Origin: Microcaldota archaeon
GTDB taxonomy: Archaea > Micrarchaeota > Micrarchaeia > Norongarragalinales > CAINOH01
DNA length: 16,263 nucleotides
Direction of reading: 5' to 3'
NCBI GenBank assembly: GCA_027371655.1
Contig: DAHXMR010000186.1
Span: 1-16,263 of the forward strand
The notes under the pieces were generated by a model. The model was not told the origin of the DNA, made no database searches, and was given only the letters and a program-made list of their open reading frames with translations. The translations under genes were made by a program, and so were the position numbers. Positions within the stretch are counted from its first letter, which is position 1; the number at the start of each line of letters is the position of its first letter. Positions 6,174 to 12,767 of the stretch are shown here, one piece after another.

Positions 6174-6809
6174 TTATTCGTAATAGTCGTAATCCTCTAT
6201 AAATTGGGTTGCCTGCCGCCTCAGGAAATACCCGTAGGCGAACCCGAAAGCCAAGCCCCCAAGGTGCGCCCAGTTGGCGATGTCCGAGGGGGCGAACGAG
6301 CTTGTGAACTCGATGAAGACCCACGCAATCGATGCCAGCCACATGGGCATGGGCACGAACATGAAGTATATGGGCAGGTTCGGCTCAAGCATCGCCAGCG
6401 CGCCAAGGATTCCGTAAATCGCTCCGCTTGCGCCCAACGCGGGGACGGCGCTTCCCCACGATGTTGCGAGGTAGAAAACGCTTCCCAAAATCCCGCTTGC
6501 GAAATACAGGAACAAAAAGTTGCGGCTCCCCATGCGCCGTTCGACAAGCGGGCCGAACATGAAAAGCGCGAACATGTTGAACAAAATGTGCACGATGCCG
6601 CCGTGCAAAAACATCGCGGTCACGAAAACCCACGGCTGTGAAAGCGCGGTCGCGGGAGTGAATGCGAAAAGCTGGATGATTTTGTCCTCCAGCCCCCCGA
6701 AAGCCGCAAGCACCTGCAGGGCGAAAATAGCCACATTCGCGCCAAGCAGCCAAAGCCAGCACCTGCCCTCCGGCAGCGGGATGGAAAAGCCCGCGTTTTT
6801 GCGTTTCAT
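6174..6809 (-). CDS. Rhomboid family intramembrane serine protease
   Basis: A polytopic membrane protease that cleaves transmembrane helices within the bilayer. Numbered from ATG 6809 (211 aa): TM1 about 16-38; the HxxxN motif HILFN at 74-78 in TM2; the catalytic GASG motif with Ser128 (GASGAIYG); and catalytic His182 in the WAHLGG of TM6. Six hydrophobic segments fit the basic archaeal/bacterial rhomboid core. A TTG at 6830 in frame would add seven residues. ATG 6809 is preferred because a TATA-like ttttaattt at about 6831-6840 would give a nearly leaderless transcript. The C-terminus ends in an acidic, tyrosine-rich tail (EDYDYYE). Substrate unknown; the two small downstream genes are candidate partners by position only. 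Confidence 0.92.
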   Translation of the reverse strand: MKRKNAGFSIPLPEGRCWLWLLGANVAIFALQVLAAFGGLEDKIIQLFAFTPATALSQPWVFVTAMFLHGGIVHILFNMFALFMFGPLVERRMGSRNFLFLYFASGILGSVFYLATSWGSAVPALGASGAIYGILGALAMLEPNLPIYFMFVPMPMWLASIAWVFIEFTSSFAPSDIANWAHLGGLAFGFAYGYFLRRQATQFIEDYDYYE

Positions 6810-6882
6810 GCGCTCAATTTCTGCCGCCAAAAATTAAAACCCTCTCAATATGCCGCCCACTAGCGGAGGTCGGCTACCGGAA

Positions 6883-6931
6883 GATATATTTGCCTACGAT
6901 ATATTATTACGGGATATTAGTTTAGGGATAT
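6883..6931 (+). promoter_or_regulatory. Four phased GATAT repeats upstream of the R-M operon
   Basis: GATAT occurs at 6883, 6898, 6913 and 6927, i.e. at steps of 15, 15 and 14 bases; the first two copies extend to gatatatt. The array ends about 37 bases before the zinc-ribbon ATG. It may contain the TATA box, and the even phasing suggests an operator for a repeated DNA-binding protein. No binding protein is proven. Confidence 0.45.
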
Positions 6932-6968
6932 GTCGCAGTCTATTTTTTAAAGACGGATGCGGTGAAAA

Positions 6969-7160
6969 ATGAAGTTTACAATGACTAAATGTCCAAGTTG
7001 TGGCTTCGAGTTCGAGGAAAAACTAGTCTGCACCCGTTGCAGTCATTCTTGGAAGCCTCGTGAAAATGGATCTCCCAGAGTGTGCCCCAGCTGCAAAAGC
7101 CCCTATTGGAGCCGGCCACGAAGAAGAAACGGCAAGAAAAAAGGTAAACGCAATGGCTAA
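6969..7160 (+). CDS. Small zinc-ribbon protein, 63 aa
   Basis: The first half has a zinc ribbon built from C8-x2-C11 and C21-x2-C24. A third CPSC pair (C39, C42) sits in RVCPSCKSPYWSRPRR, a motif seen in many small zinc-ribbon proteins. The tail is strongly basic (RRRNGKKKGKRNG), consistent with nucleic acid binding. GGTG at 6961-6964 serves ATG 6969. The stop codon overlaps the methyltransferase start by 8 bases, so the two are translated together. The segment is more AT-rich than the flanks. Possible roles are a control or accessory protein of the restriction-modification system; function unknown. Confidence 0.75.
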   Translation: MKFTMTKCPSCGFEFEEKLVCTRCSHSWKPRENGSPRVCPSCKSPYWSRPRRRNGKKKGKRNG

Positions 7161-8292
7161 CGGCTGCACTCTAGCTTACAATGGGAAGGAATCGAGTGAA
7201 GAAATCCTACGCAAGACTCAGCCTGCTTTGCTAACTGAGGGCAAGGTGATCCGAAATTTAAACTCTTTAACCGCTTATTCCGAAAGCAAGGAAAACAAGC
7301 TCATTCAAGGAAATAATCTCCCCGTCCTCAAATCGCTTTTCGACAACGATTCAATTCGTGGTAAAGTAACGCTGGTTTACATTGACCCGCCGTATTCAAC
7401 GAGGCAAGACTTTAAGACCCGCGACGAGGAACAAGCCTATTTTGACAGACTAGTTGGCGCTGAATATGTAGAATTCATACGGAAACGCCTAATTTTCTTA
7501 AGGGAATTACTTGCCGATGATGCCACGATTTACGTTCACTTAGACCAAAAAATGGGGCACTACATCAAAGTAGTAATGGATGAAATATTTGGTCAAATAA
7601 ATTTTAGAAACGACATTACCCGGATAAAATGCAATCCTAAAAACTTTGCTCGAAAGGCCTACGGAAACATCAAAGATGTAATTTACTTCTACTCGAAAGT
7701 CAATGTAAACGGCAACTCAATAGTTTGGAACGATTACACCCACCCACTTAACAATGCCGAAATAAAACGCCAATTTCCCCGAATTGATTCGCAGGGCAGG
7801 CGCTATACAACTACGCCAGTTCACGCTAAAGGCGAAACCAAGAACGGGGCAACCGGCTCTAAATGGAATGGAATACTGCCGCCAAAAGGCAGGCACTGGA
7901 GATATGCTCCAAACGAATTGACGCGCCTTGACGAAGAAGGGTTAATAGAATGGTCTTCAACTGGAAACCCGCGCAAAATAATCTACGCAGACCAAGCCAA
8001 CGGCAAAAAAATACAAGACGTATGGGACTTCAAAGATCCTGGCGCAAACAAAGAACATTACCCGACGGAAAAAAACGAGGCGCTTCTTGAACGCATAATT
8101 GAAAACTCGTCCCGTAAAGGCGATTTGATTCTGGACTGTTTTTGTGGTTCGGGAACTACAATTTACGCCGCAGAAAAGTTGGGGCGCCGTTGGATAGGCA
8201 TTGACGAATCAGAAAAAGCGATAGCGACTACCATTGGACGGCTAACGAGTTTGAAAACTTGCAGGCCATTTGCGGTCTTTAAAGCCCGTTAA
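7153..8292 (+). CDS. Site-specific DNA methyltransferase, class beta
   Basis: Transfers methyl from S-adenosylmethionine to an exocyclic amine of A or C in DNA. Motif IV DPPY (78-81, in VYIDPPYST) comes before the SAM-binding motif I DCFCGSGTT (328-336). This order defines class beta, used by many type II and type III Mod enzymes. DPPY suggests N6-adenine or N4-cytosine methylation. The region between (~110-300) would hold target recognition. The start ATG 7153 overlaps the upstream gene and has AGGT at 7142-7145; a longer frame from 7060 lies inside the zinc-ribbon gene and is not favoured. 379 aa. The gene is convergent with, and overlaps by a few bases, the restriction enzyme gene, giving a complete R-M pair. 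Recognition site unknown. Confidence 0.93.
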   Translation: MANGCTLAYNGKESSEEILRKTQPALLTEGKVIRNLNSLTAYSESKENKLIQGNNLPVLKSLFDNDSIRGKVTLVYIDPPYSTRQDFKTRDEEQAYFDRLVGAEYVEFIRKRLIFLRELLADDATIYVHLDQKMGHYIKVVMDEIFGQINFRNDITRIKCNPKNFARKAYGNIKDVIYFYSKVNVNGNSIVWNDYTHPLNNAEIKRQFPRIDSQGRRYTTTPVHAKGETKNGATGSKWNGILPPKGRHWRYAPNELTRLDEEGLIEWSSTGNPRKIIYADQANGKKIQDVWDFKDPGANKEHYPTEKNEALLERIIENSSRKGDLILDCFCGSGTTIYAAEKLGRRWIGIDESEKAIATTIGRLTSLKTCRPFAVFKAR

Positions 8293-9068
8293 AGGCTTGC
8301 TAAATAGTCCTTCAACAATAAAGCAGACATAATGTCCTTGTTGCTGTCGATAATTTTTCGGTATGTCGAACCGCCCGCCCCCTGCAACCAAACGAATCCG
8401 TCTATGATCGCTATCCGCTGTGCGTTGCCGCTGGTTTGAGAAACAACGGAATACGCGTCAGCAAAGCCTCCGTTTTGTTCGCCTCCGGGCGTGGTCAAAA
8501 ATTTGGCTTCCCCGATTACGTATATTTCGTTTGCTTTAGCGACTAAGTCTATTCCTTTGCTTAATTTGCAGCCGAGTTCATGTTTAGCAAACTTTGCCAA
8601 GACGGCATCACTTCCCGCCAATAATTTGATTCCGGTAGTTGAAGCAAGAAACTGAGATTCGCTTAGGACGGGATAGCCTATTTGACCAAGCCAGTTTTTG
8701 AACATCGGCCCAAGTTGCCGATTTGTTTCTATCGGATTTTCTGCTCCCTTAACCATTGCATCAAATCCCAGCGAGTATAGTCGTTTAGCAATTCGATTAA
8801 GTGTTTTTGGGTTTTCATCAATGGCTTGCGGCTTTGCTTTCAAGAAACCCAAATATGATTCCTTTACGGGAAAAACCTTGGCGTTGGCTATCAGAAGTTT
8901 GATTAGCGTCTTAGAATCTTTCTTTTCAAAAGCAGTTTTTAGACGCGGTTTTATTATGGCGGGTAGTGGGCGCGAGGGATTGGTTTGCAGGGGGTAAACT
9001 GCTGAAAGTTTATCAAGATAGCCCGGCGCGTTGGCTATTTTCACACTGCGATTAGTCCACTGGTTCAC
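8289..9068 (-). CDS. Type II restriction endonuclease, PD-(D/E)XK type
   Basis: 259-aa protein facing the methyltransferase, with stop codons overlapping at 8289-8292. The catalytic core is visible as D174 (KGIDLVAKAN) followed by E187-A-K189 (YVIGEAKFL), i.e. D-x12-E-x-K of the PD-(D/E)XK nuclease fold. The following TTPGGEQNGGFADA stretch resembles known type II enzymes, and I cannot assign a specificity. The start is GTG at 9068. A TATA-like ttaaataaaa on the minus strand at about 9087-9096 lies ~20-28 bases upstream and no ribosome site is seen, suggesting a leaderless mRNA. Composition is AT-rich like the methyltransferase, consistent with joint horizontal acquisition. Confidence 0.85.
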   Translation of the reverse strand: MNQWTNRSVKIANAPGYLDKLSAVYPLQTNPSRPLPAIIKPRLKTAFEKKDSKTLIKLLIANAKVFPVKESYLGFLKAKPQAIDENPKTLNRIAKRLYSLGFDAMVKGAENPIETNRQLGPMFKNWLGQIGYPVLSESQFLASTTGIKLLAGSDAVLAKFAKHELGCKLSKGIDLVAKANEIYVIGEAKFLTTPGGEQNGGFADAYSVVSQTSGNAQRIAIIDGFVWLQGAGGSTYRKIIDSNKDIMSALLLKDYLASL

Positions 9069-9081
9069 ACACTAGGGAGGG

Positions 9082-9097
9082 TTTTTTTATTTAATAG
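9082..9097. promoter_or_regulatory. TATA-like element between the divergent restriction and zinc-ribbon genes
   Basis: tttttttatttaatag sits between the GTG of the restriction gene (minus strand) and the ATG at 9119 (plus strand). On the minus strand it reads ttaaataaaa and fits a TATA box for a leaderless restriction transcript; it could also serve the plus strand. Confidence 0.5.
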
Positions 9098-9118
9098 CCT
9101 AACCTACTAGGTGGTTTT

Positions 9119-9343
9119 ATGGCGCTTGGCACTGAGCTTAAGGAAATTTGTCCGTTTTGCAAGAAGGGAATGGTAACTATTTTGGAAAAGCCGTCTTATC
9201 GTGGTTTCAAAACGTCGCGAGGAAGCGGCGTAAGCAACACCTACTCAGTGAATGTCAAAGGAGATTACGTAGTGGTTTCTGGTTGCTCCGAGTGCGGTAA
9301 GACCAAGAAGGAAATTCAAGTAGCAATATACGGCGAAACCTAA
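9119..9343 (+). CDS. Small zinc-ribbon protein, 74 aa
   Basis: Two CxxC knuckles, C11-x2-C14 (CPFC) and C56-x2-C59 (CSEC), are separated by about 40 residues of predicted beta strand, a simple zinc ribbon. GGTGG at 9110-9114 precedes ATG 9119. It is transcribed away from the restriction gene and shares its AT-rich composition, so it probably belongs to the R-M island, although its role is unknown. Confidence 0.8.
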   Translation: MALGTELKEICPFCKKGMVTILEKPSYRGFKTSRGSGVSNTYSVNVKGDYVVVSGCSECGKTKKEIQVAIYGET

Positions 9344-9381
9344 TTTCGACTTAACGTGTAACGCTGGGCGCATTAAAAACC

Positions 9382-9390
9382 CTTAAATAT
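9382..9390 (+). promoter_or_regulatory. TATA box upstream of the 56-aa membrane protein
   Basis: cttaaatat is a good archaeal TATA match. It is followed by a GGTG at 9429-9432 and ATG 9439. It marks the return from the AT-rich island to GC-richer sequence. Confidence 0.55.
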
Positions 9391-9438
9391 GATTGTCCCC
9401 ATATAGTAGTAACAATTAGTGGCGGTTTGGTGTTTTGC

Positions 9439-9609
9439 ATGGTTGTGGAGCGCAGGAACATTCCGTTCCTTGAATTGACAATCGCATTGCTCGACTTGGC
9501 CTACCAGGTGGGCCTGCAAATACTCATGCTTCCCGTGCAGCTTTTCGAAGCCGGCGACTACGTCCTATTTGCCGCGGTCGCGGTCCTTGTAGTGTTCCTT
9601 CTGCTCTAG
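9439..9609 (+). CDS. Small membrane protein, 56 aa, upstream of the E1 gene
   Basis: I do not recognise this protein. After a basic start (VVERRN) come an amphipathic to hydrophobic stretch (PFLELTIALLDLAYQVGLQILML) and a C-terminal transmembrane segment that ends the protein (VLFAAVAVLVVFLLL). ATG 9439 is chosen because GGTG lies six bases upstream; in-frame TTG 9427 and GTG 9430 are alternatives. It lies 81 bp upstream of the E1-like gene on the same strand and could be cotranscribed with it, but a T-run and possible TATA (9653-9662) in the gap may separate them. Confidence 0.6.
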   Translation: MVVERRNIPFLELTIALLDLAYQVGLQILMLPVQLFEAGDYVLFAAVAVLVVFLLL

Positions 9610-9690
9610 GCGGCTCCTTTCCCAAAGGTGCCTTCCGCGGTTTGAGCTTTCCGTTTTTTTAACAGGCTTGCCTCCAACATTTCTTTGCAC

Positions 9691-10503
9691 ATGGACAGCG
9701 CTGCCGGTTTTTCCGATATTGACGCCGACGTTTTCGACCGCCAGAAGCGCGTTAAGGGCTGGGACCAAAAAGCGGTTTCAAGCGCAAACGTTTTGGTGGT
9801 CGGCGCGGGGGCGCTTGGCAACGAGGTTGTCAAAAACCTCGTGCAAATCGGCGTGGGCAAAATCTCGGTGGTCGACTACGACGCCATAGTCCACGCCAAC
9901 CTAAACCGGTGCGTTTTCTTTTCCAAAAAAAACGCGGAACGCAAGGACTACAAGGCGGGTGTGCTTGCCGAGCGCGCCGGGCTGCTTGCGGACGGCACGC
10001 AGATTACGCCGGTTTTCAAGAAAATCGAAGCGCTGCCCGCGGAGTTTTACAAGCAATTCGACTTCGCCTTCGGCTGCCTCGACAATTTGGGCGCGAGGCT
10101 GCATTTGAACGCGAACTGCTACGGCGTGCTTCCACTCATCGACGGGGGCACATCGGGCTTCATGGGAAAGGTGCAGGCAGTTTTCGCCCCCTCTTCCTGC
10201 GTGGAGTGCGGGATGAGCAAGCGCGATTACGACATTTTGTGGAAAAAATACTCCTGCACAGGCGACGCCCTCGACTTTTTGGACCCCAAAATGCCCGCGC
10301 TTCCAACTACGACAAGCGCGGTTGCCGCAATCCAAGTGAATGAGTTTTTGAAAATGCGATTGAACGCCGACGAGCTCAACGAATCCGACGGCGCCGCAGC
10401 CGAAAGCGGGCTTGTGGGAAGATATCTTTTTTTCAACGGCTTGAAGAGCACGGTGCAAGTCTTTGAAGTTGCCAAAAGAAGCGACTGCCCAGTGCACCAG
10501 TAG
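9691..10503 (+). CDS. E1-like ubiquitin-activating enzyme (ThiF/UBA fold)
   Basis: Would adenylate the C-terminal glycine of the Ubl and hold it as a thioester. 270 aa from ATG 9691; an in-frame TTG at 9685 is less likely. Seen: the arginine-bearing N-terminal helix (DRQKRVKGWDQKAV); the nucleotide loop VVGAGALG (36-43); VVDYDAIVHANLNR (60-73); and GCLDNLGARLHLN with Asp131 for Mg-ATP. A structural zinc site is C170-x2-C173 paired with C266-x2-H269. The Cys in WKKYSCTG (C189) followed by PTTTSAVAA (205-213) is the expected catalytic thioester residue of this E1 class. NLNR is followed by Cys, not the usual Gln. No C-terminal ubiquitin-fold domain is present. MoeB/ThiF sulfur-carrier activation is the alternative, but the neighbouring E2, JAMM and Ubl argue for conjugation. 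Confidence 0.92.
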   Translation: MDSAAGFSDIDADVFDRQKRVKGWDQKAVSSANVLVVGAGALGNEVVKNLVQIGVGKISVVDYDAIVHANLNRCVFFSKKNAERKDYKAGVLAERAGLLADGTQITPVFKKIEALPAEFYKQFDFAFGCLDNLGARLHLNANCYGVLPLIDGGTSGFMGKVQAVFAPSSCVECGMSKRDYDILWKKYSCTGDALDFLDPKMPALPTTTSAVAAIQVNEFLKMRLNADELNESDGAAAESGLVGRYLFFNGLKSTVQVFEVAKRSDCPVHQ

Positions 10504-10527
10504 GTTCCGCGTTTGCGCGAAGCGCCG

Positions 10528-11451
10528 TTAATCAAAGGCGTTTTTTATCTTCTTTACCGCGTCCTCGCTTTTGCGGTCCAACGCGGCGGTAAGGCGCTTG
10601 CCACACCTCACGCACTTCGCATCCGCCTCAAGCAAACCCTCGAAACAATCCTTGTGGTAAGCGGCCCCGCAAAAGCAGTGGCCATACTTTGGATTGTTCT
10701 CCAAAAGCGACGCCGACAACTTGAAAGGCGCTTTACACAACTCACACAAATCGTCTTCCCTGCCGGCGCCTGCGGCGCTTGCAGCAACAGGCGCTTGCGG
10801 AACGTTGGAAGAAACGGGAACTTGGGGCGCCTGCATTGCCTTCCGGGCGGCGCTGATGTAATTTTCGGGCGCGCTTCCCTGGCGTTTTGCGTTCGGCCCG
10901 TATTTTTTCGCAAGCTCCGACAAATCCCCGATAAACGGGTCGCCCAGCTTAGGTGAATCATTTTGCGGCGCATCCGCGGGCTTTTGGGAAACTTGGGGGA
11001 ACGGTGCACTGAATGGAATTTGCGGTTCTTCCCCATGCCGCACGGGAGCGGTTTGTTTTTGCGCTTTCTGCTTTTTTTCGTCGATTTCGTGCAGCGTGTT
11101 ATATCCCTTTATGCCAAGCCTCAAAATGTTCGCGTCGACAGCGTCGCGCACAAGCAGCTTCTTGTTGGCAAGGGTTTTCACGCGCGAGGCGAATTCGGAG
11201 GGGTCCACAAGCAAGGTGTTCAGCAACTCGAACTGGTTGCTCATCCCCGACGCCACCAAGCGCAGCAAGTCGGTGTCAAACTTCGAGAGCATTTCCCTTT
11301 TGCCGCCTGCGGCGATTTTGGCCTTTGCGCGGGGAGTTGCGGGCTTTGCCAAAGCAGTGCCTTCGGCTTTTTTCCCGCGCTTTGCAGTGCTTGCGGTTTT
11401 CTTCGCCGGTTCCGCGCCGGTTGCGGGCGCGGCGGGAATTTGTTGTTCCAT
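10528..11451 (-). CDS. Winged-helix plus C-terminal RING-type zinc finger protein, candidate E3
   Basis: Candidate ubiquitin ligase of the locus. The basic Ala/Lys-rich N-terminus (1-52) resembles a DNA-binding tail. Residues ~54-122 look like a winged helix-turn-helix (FDTDLLRLVASGMSNQFELLNTLL followed by a wing). A long disordered Pro/Gln/Ala linker (~125-232) follows. The C-terminal zinc finger has the full eight ligands: C236-x2-C239-x19-C259-x-C261-x4-H266-x2-C269-x10-C280-x2-C283, a C4HC3 order as in RING-CH/PHD-like fingers, not classic C3HC4. It ends with a helix of charged residues. 307 aa, much longer than the small RING protein of Caldiarchaeum. It follows the JAMM gene by 9 bp and converges with E1 (24 bp). 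The fold is clear from ligand spacing; E3 activity is inference from context. Confidence 0.85.
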   Translation of the reverse strand: MEQQIPAAPATGAEPAKKTASTAKRGKKAEGTALAKPATPRAKAKIAAGGKREMLSKFDTDLLRLVASGMSNQFELLNTLLVDPSEFASRVKTLANKKLLVRDAVDANILRLGIKGYNTLHEIDEKKQKAQKQTAPVRHGEEPQIPFSAPFPQVSQKPADAPQNDSPKLGDPFIGDLSELAKKYGPNAKRQGSAPENYISAARKAMQAPQVPVSSNVPQAPVAASAAGAGREDDLCELCKAPFKLSASLLENNPKYGHCFCGAAYHKDCFEGLLEADAKCVRCGKRLTAALDRKSEDAVKKIKNAFD

Positions 11452-11460
11452 TTTGAAAAA

Positions 11461-11946
11461 TCACTTTTTCCGAATTACTGCAAAGGAAACTTCTTCTGTT
11501 GCGCCGTTTCTAACCCTGAACGTCCTTTTAAGCATTCCACTGCCCTCGCGTTTTGTCGGGTCGATGACAAGCGCGATTGACTGGGGGTGGGAGAAGAATT
11601 TTTCCTGCGTGGAAACATCGGTTTGGGAGAGGAAGCAGCCGTAGCCGGGGTGGCTGTGCGCCCATCCGACAATCACGGTTTCCGGGCTAGTCCTTTTGGC
11701 GCGGAATTCCGCGGCAAGCGTCTGGAACGATTCGCGCGTGAATTTCACCGACACGCTTGTCGCCAAGTTGCCCGCGGTAATGTAGTCCTCGCACAACACC
11801 CACGGCTTCCCGTCGTGGGTGCAAAATTTGCCAACCAAAAGCCCCATTGCCTCCAAGCCGGTTTGCGCCGCCCTGCCAAAGTGCGCCTGTGCCTTGGAAA
11901 CGCATTGCTCGGAATAGTACGCGTCAAAAAAATTTTCGTCAGGCAT
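11461..11946 (-). CDS. Rpn11-like JAMM/MPN+ metalloprotease, candidate deubiquitinase
   Basis: 161-aa JAMM domain protein predicted to cleave Ubl isopeptide bonds. The zinc site is intact: E32 in LEAMGLLVG, then H97 and H99 in VGWAHSHPGYGCFLSQTD (93-110), with S107 and D110, giving the full E...HxH-x7-S-x2-D signature. HSHPGYGCFLSQTDVSTQ and the following IALVIDP closely parallel eukaryotic Rpn11/AMSH-type sequences, more so than bacterial Mec+/RadC types. It is essentially only the MPN domain, lacking the Rpn11 C-terminal helices. It sits between the unknown 229-aa gene (25 bp) and the RING gene (9 bp) in one operon. Because the Ubl needs no C-terminal trimming, removal of the tag from targets is the more likely job. 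Confidence 0.93.
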   Translation of the reverse strand: MPDENFFDAYYSEQCVSKAQAHFGRAAQTGLEAMGLLVGKFCTHDGKPWVLCEDYITAGNLATSVSVKFTRESFQTLAAEFRAKRTSPETVIVGWAHSHPGYGCFLSQTDVSTQEKFFSHPQSIALVIDPTKREGSGMLKRTFRVRNGATEEVSFAVIRKK

Positions 11947-11971
11947 GTGGGATTCTCGCCCGAAGGGGTGT

Positions 11972-12661
11972 TTACTGCTCTTTTTCGCCGCGCAGCTTTT
12001 TGCCTATGTCCGTGAATATTCCGGCAACGCGGTAGTACGCGTTTTTCAGCGACAACTTGGACTGCTCTTTTTTCTTTTCGCGGAATTTTTCAAGCGCGCT
12101 CTCCGCAACAACCTCTTTCATTGTTTTTGGAGCCTCTTGTTCCTGCCCCTGCGGGGGTTGCGCTTCGGATTGGTGGGTTTCGGCAATAAGCATCGAGTAA
12201 TCCCGCGTTTCGACTATTTTTGGCCTCTTGGGCTCCGCGCCGATTATTTGGGGCGCGGGCAGTTGGGTTTGCTGTGCAGGCAGTGGTTGCGCCAGTTGCG
12301 TTTGCTGTGGCGCTGCCTGGGGCTGCGGTTGTGCTTCGGGGTTTTTTATGGCCTCTTCGCGCTGGTGCATTTCGCGCTGTTCGCGGGCTTTTGCCCGCAC
12401 TTCTTCCGCCATTTTTTGCATTTCGTTTTCAATCGGCGGCGCTTGGGGTTGTGCGGGTTCTTGGGGTTCCTGCACTATTTGGCTTCGCACCGCCTGTTCC
12501 TGCCTTATCAGCCACGGCGGCGCCTGCGGTTGTTCGGCGAGTTCGCCTTCCGCCGCGTCGACGGCGCGGCGTATCCATTCGGCTTCCACTTCGGCCTGGT
12601 CGCCCACGCTGGGGGCTGCGTCGTTTATGCTGATTATGCGCGGCTTTTTTTCGCCAGCCAT
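11972..12661 (-). CDS. Unknown Pro/Gln-rich protein, 229 aa, in the ubiquitin locus
   Basis: I do not recognise this protein. It is first in the operon with the JAMM and RING genes, with ATG at 12661 and a strong GGGAGG site at 12671-12676. Segments: a short ordered N-terminus (EWIRRAVDAAEGELAEQ), a charged helix at ~78-106 (ENEMQKMAEEVRAKAREQRE), a long low-complexity Pro/Gln region (~108-140), and a C-terminal charged helix and amphipathic stretch (~180-226, ending IFTDIGKKLRGEKEQ). No membrane segment, zinc site or beta-grasp fold is evident. Position suggests a scaffold, substrate or adaptor of the conjugation system. Lysine-rich ends could themselves be modified. Function remains inference. 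Confidence 0.75.
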   Translation of the reverse strand: MAGEKKPRIISINDAAPSVGDQAEVEAEWIRRAVDAAEGELAEQPQAPPWLIRQEQAVRSQIVQEPQEPAQPQAPPIENEMQKMAEEVRAKAREQREMHQREEAIKNPEAQPQPQAAPQQTQLAQPLPAQQTQLPAPQIIGAEPKRPKIVETRDYSMLIAETHQSEAQPPQGQEQEAPKTMKEVVAESALEKFREKKKEQSKLSLKNAYYRVAGIFTDIGKKLRGEKEQ

Positions 12662-12685
12662 TTTTTTTCGCCTCCCGTTGCGGGT

Positions 12686-12719
12686 GTAAGTTATTATAAC
12701 CGGGCTACTAAAAACTTAC
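12686..12719. promoter_or_regulatory. Inverted repeat GTAAGTT/AACTTAC in the divergent promoter region
   Basis: GTAAGTT at 12686-12692 and AACTTAC at 12713-12719 are perfect 7-bp arms separated by 20 bp (9 of 10 with one mismatch extended inward). The element lies between the unknown-JAMM-RING operon (minus) and the Ubl-E2 operon (plus). The inner ttattataac could be the TATA box of the minus-strand unit, about 26-39 bases before its ATG. Candidate shared operator. Confidence 0.5.
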
Positions 12720-12747
12720 TTTGCGCACAGGAATCCGGCGGCGCGCC

Positions 12748-12767
12748 TTAATAATTTTTTAGGGGGG
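12748..12767 (+). promoter_or_regulatory. TATA-like element and ribosome site of the Ubl gene
   Basis: cttaataattttttag (12748-12761) is TATA-like and is followed by GGGGGG at 12762-12767, 11 bases before ATG 12779. The very G-rich ribosome site fits strong translation of the modifier; the TATA is closer to the start than expected, so the true box may be the earlier actaaaaac near 12707. Confidence 0.45.

Noticed and set aside
7060..7152. Upstream extension of the methyltransferase to 7060
   Set aside because: This stretch encodes the zinc-ribbon protein in another frame. ATG 7153 has a ribosome site, and typical family N-terminal sequence begins after it.
6831..9426. Transposon or integrase as carrier of the AT-rich R-M island
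   Set aside because: No transposase or integrase frame and no convincing terminal or target-site repeats flank the island; transfer is inferred only from composition.
9691..10503. Reading the E1-like protein as MoeB/ThiF for molybdopterin or thiamine synthesis
   Set aside because: The candidate catalytic Cys in KYSC and the adjacent E2, RING, JAMM and Ubl genes fit protein conjugation; no cofactor biosynthesis genes are nearby. Dual use cannot be excluded.
11945..12751. A 268-codon plus-strand frame rich in Phe and Leu, looking like a membrane protein
   Set aside because: It is antisense to the Pro/Gln/Glu-rich 229-aa gene: CAG/GAA codons read backwards give Leu/Phe, which creates false hydrophobicity. 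The minus-strand gene has the ribosome site and operon spacing.
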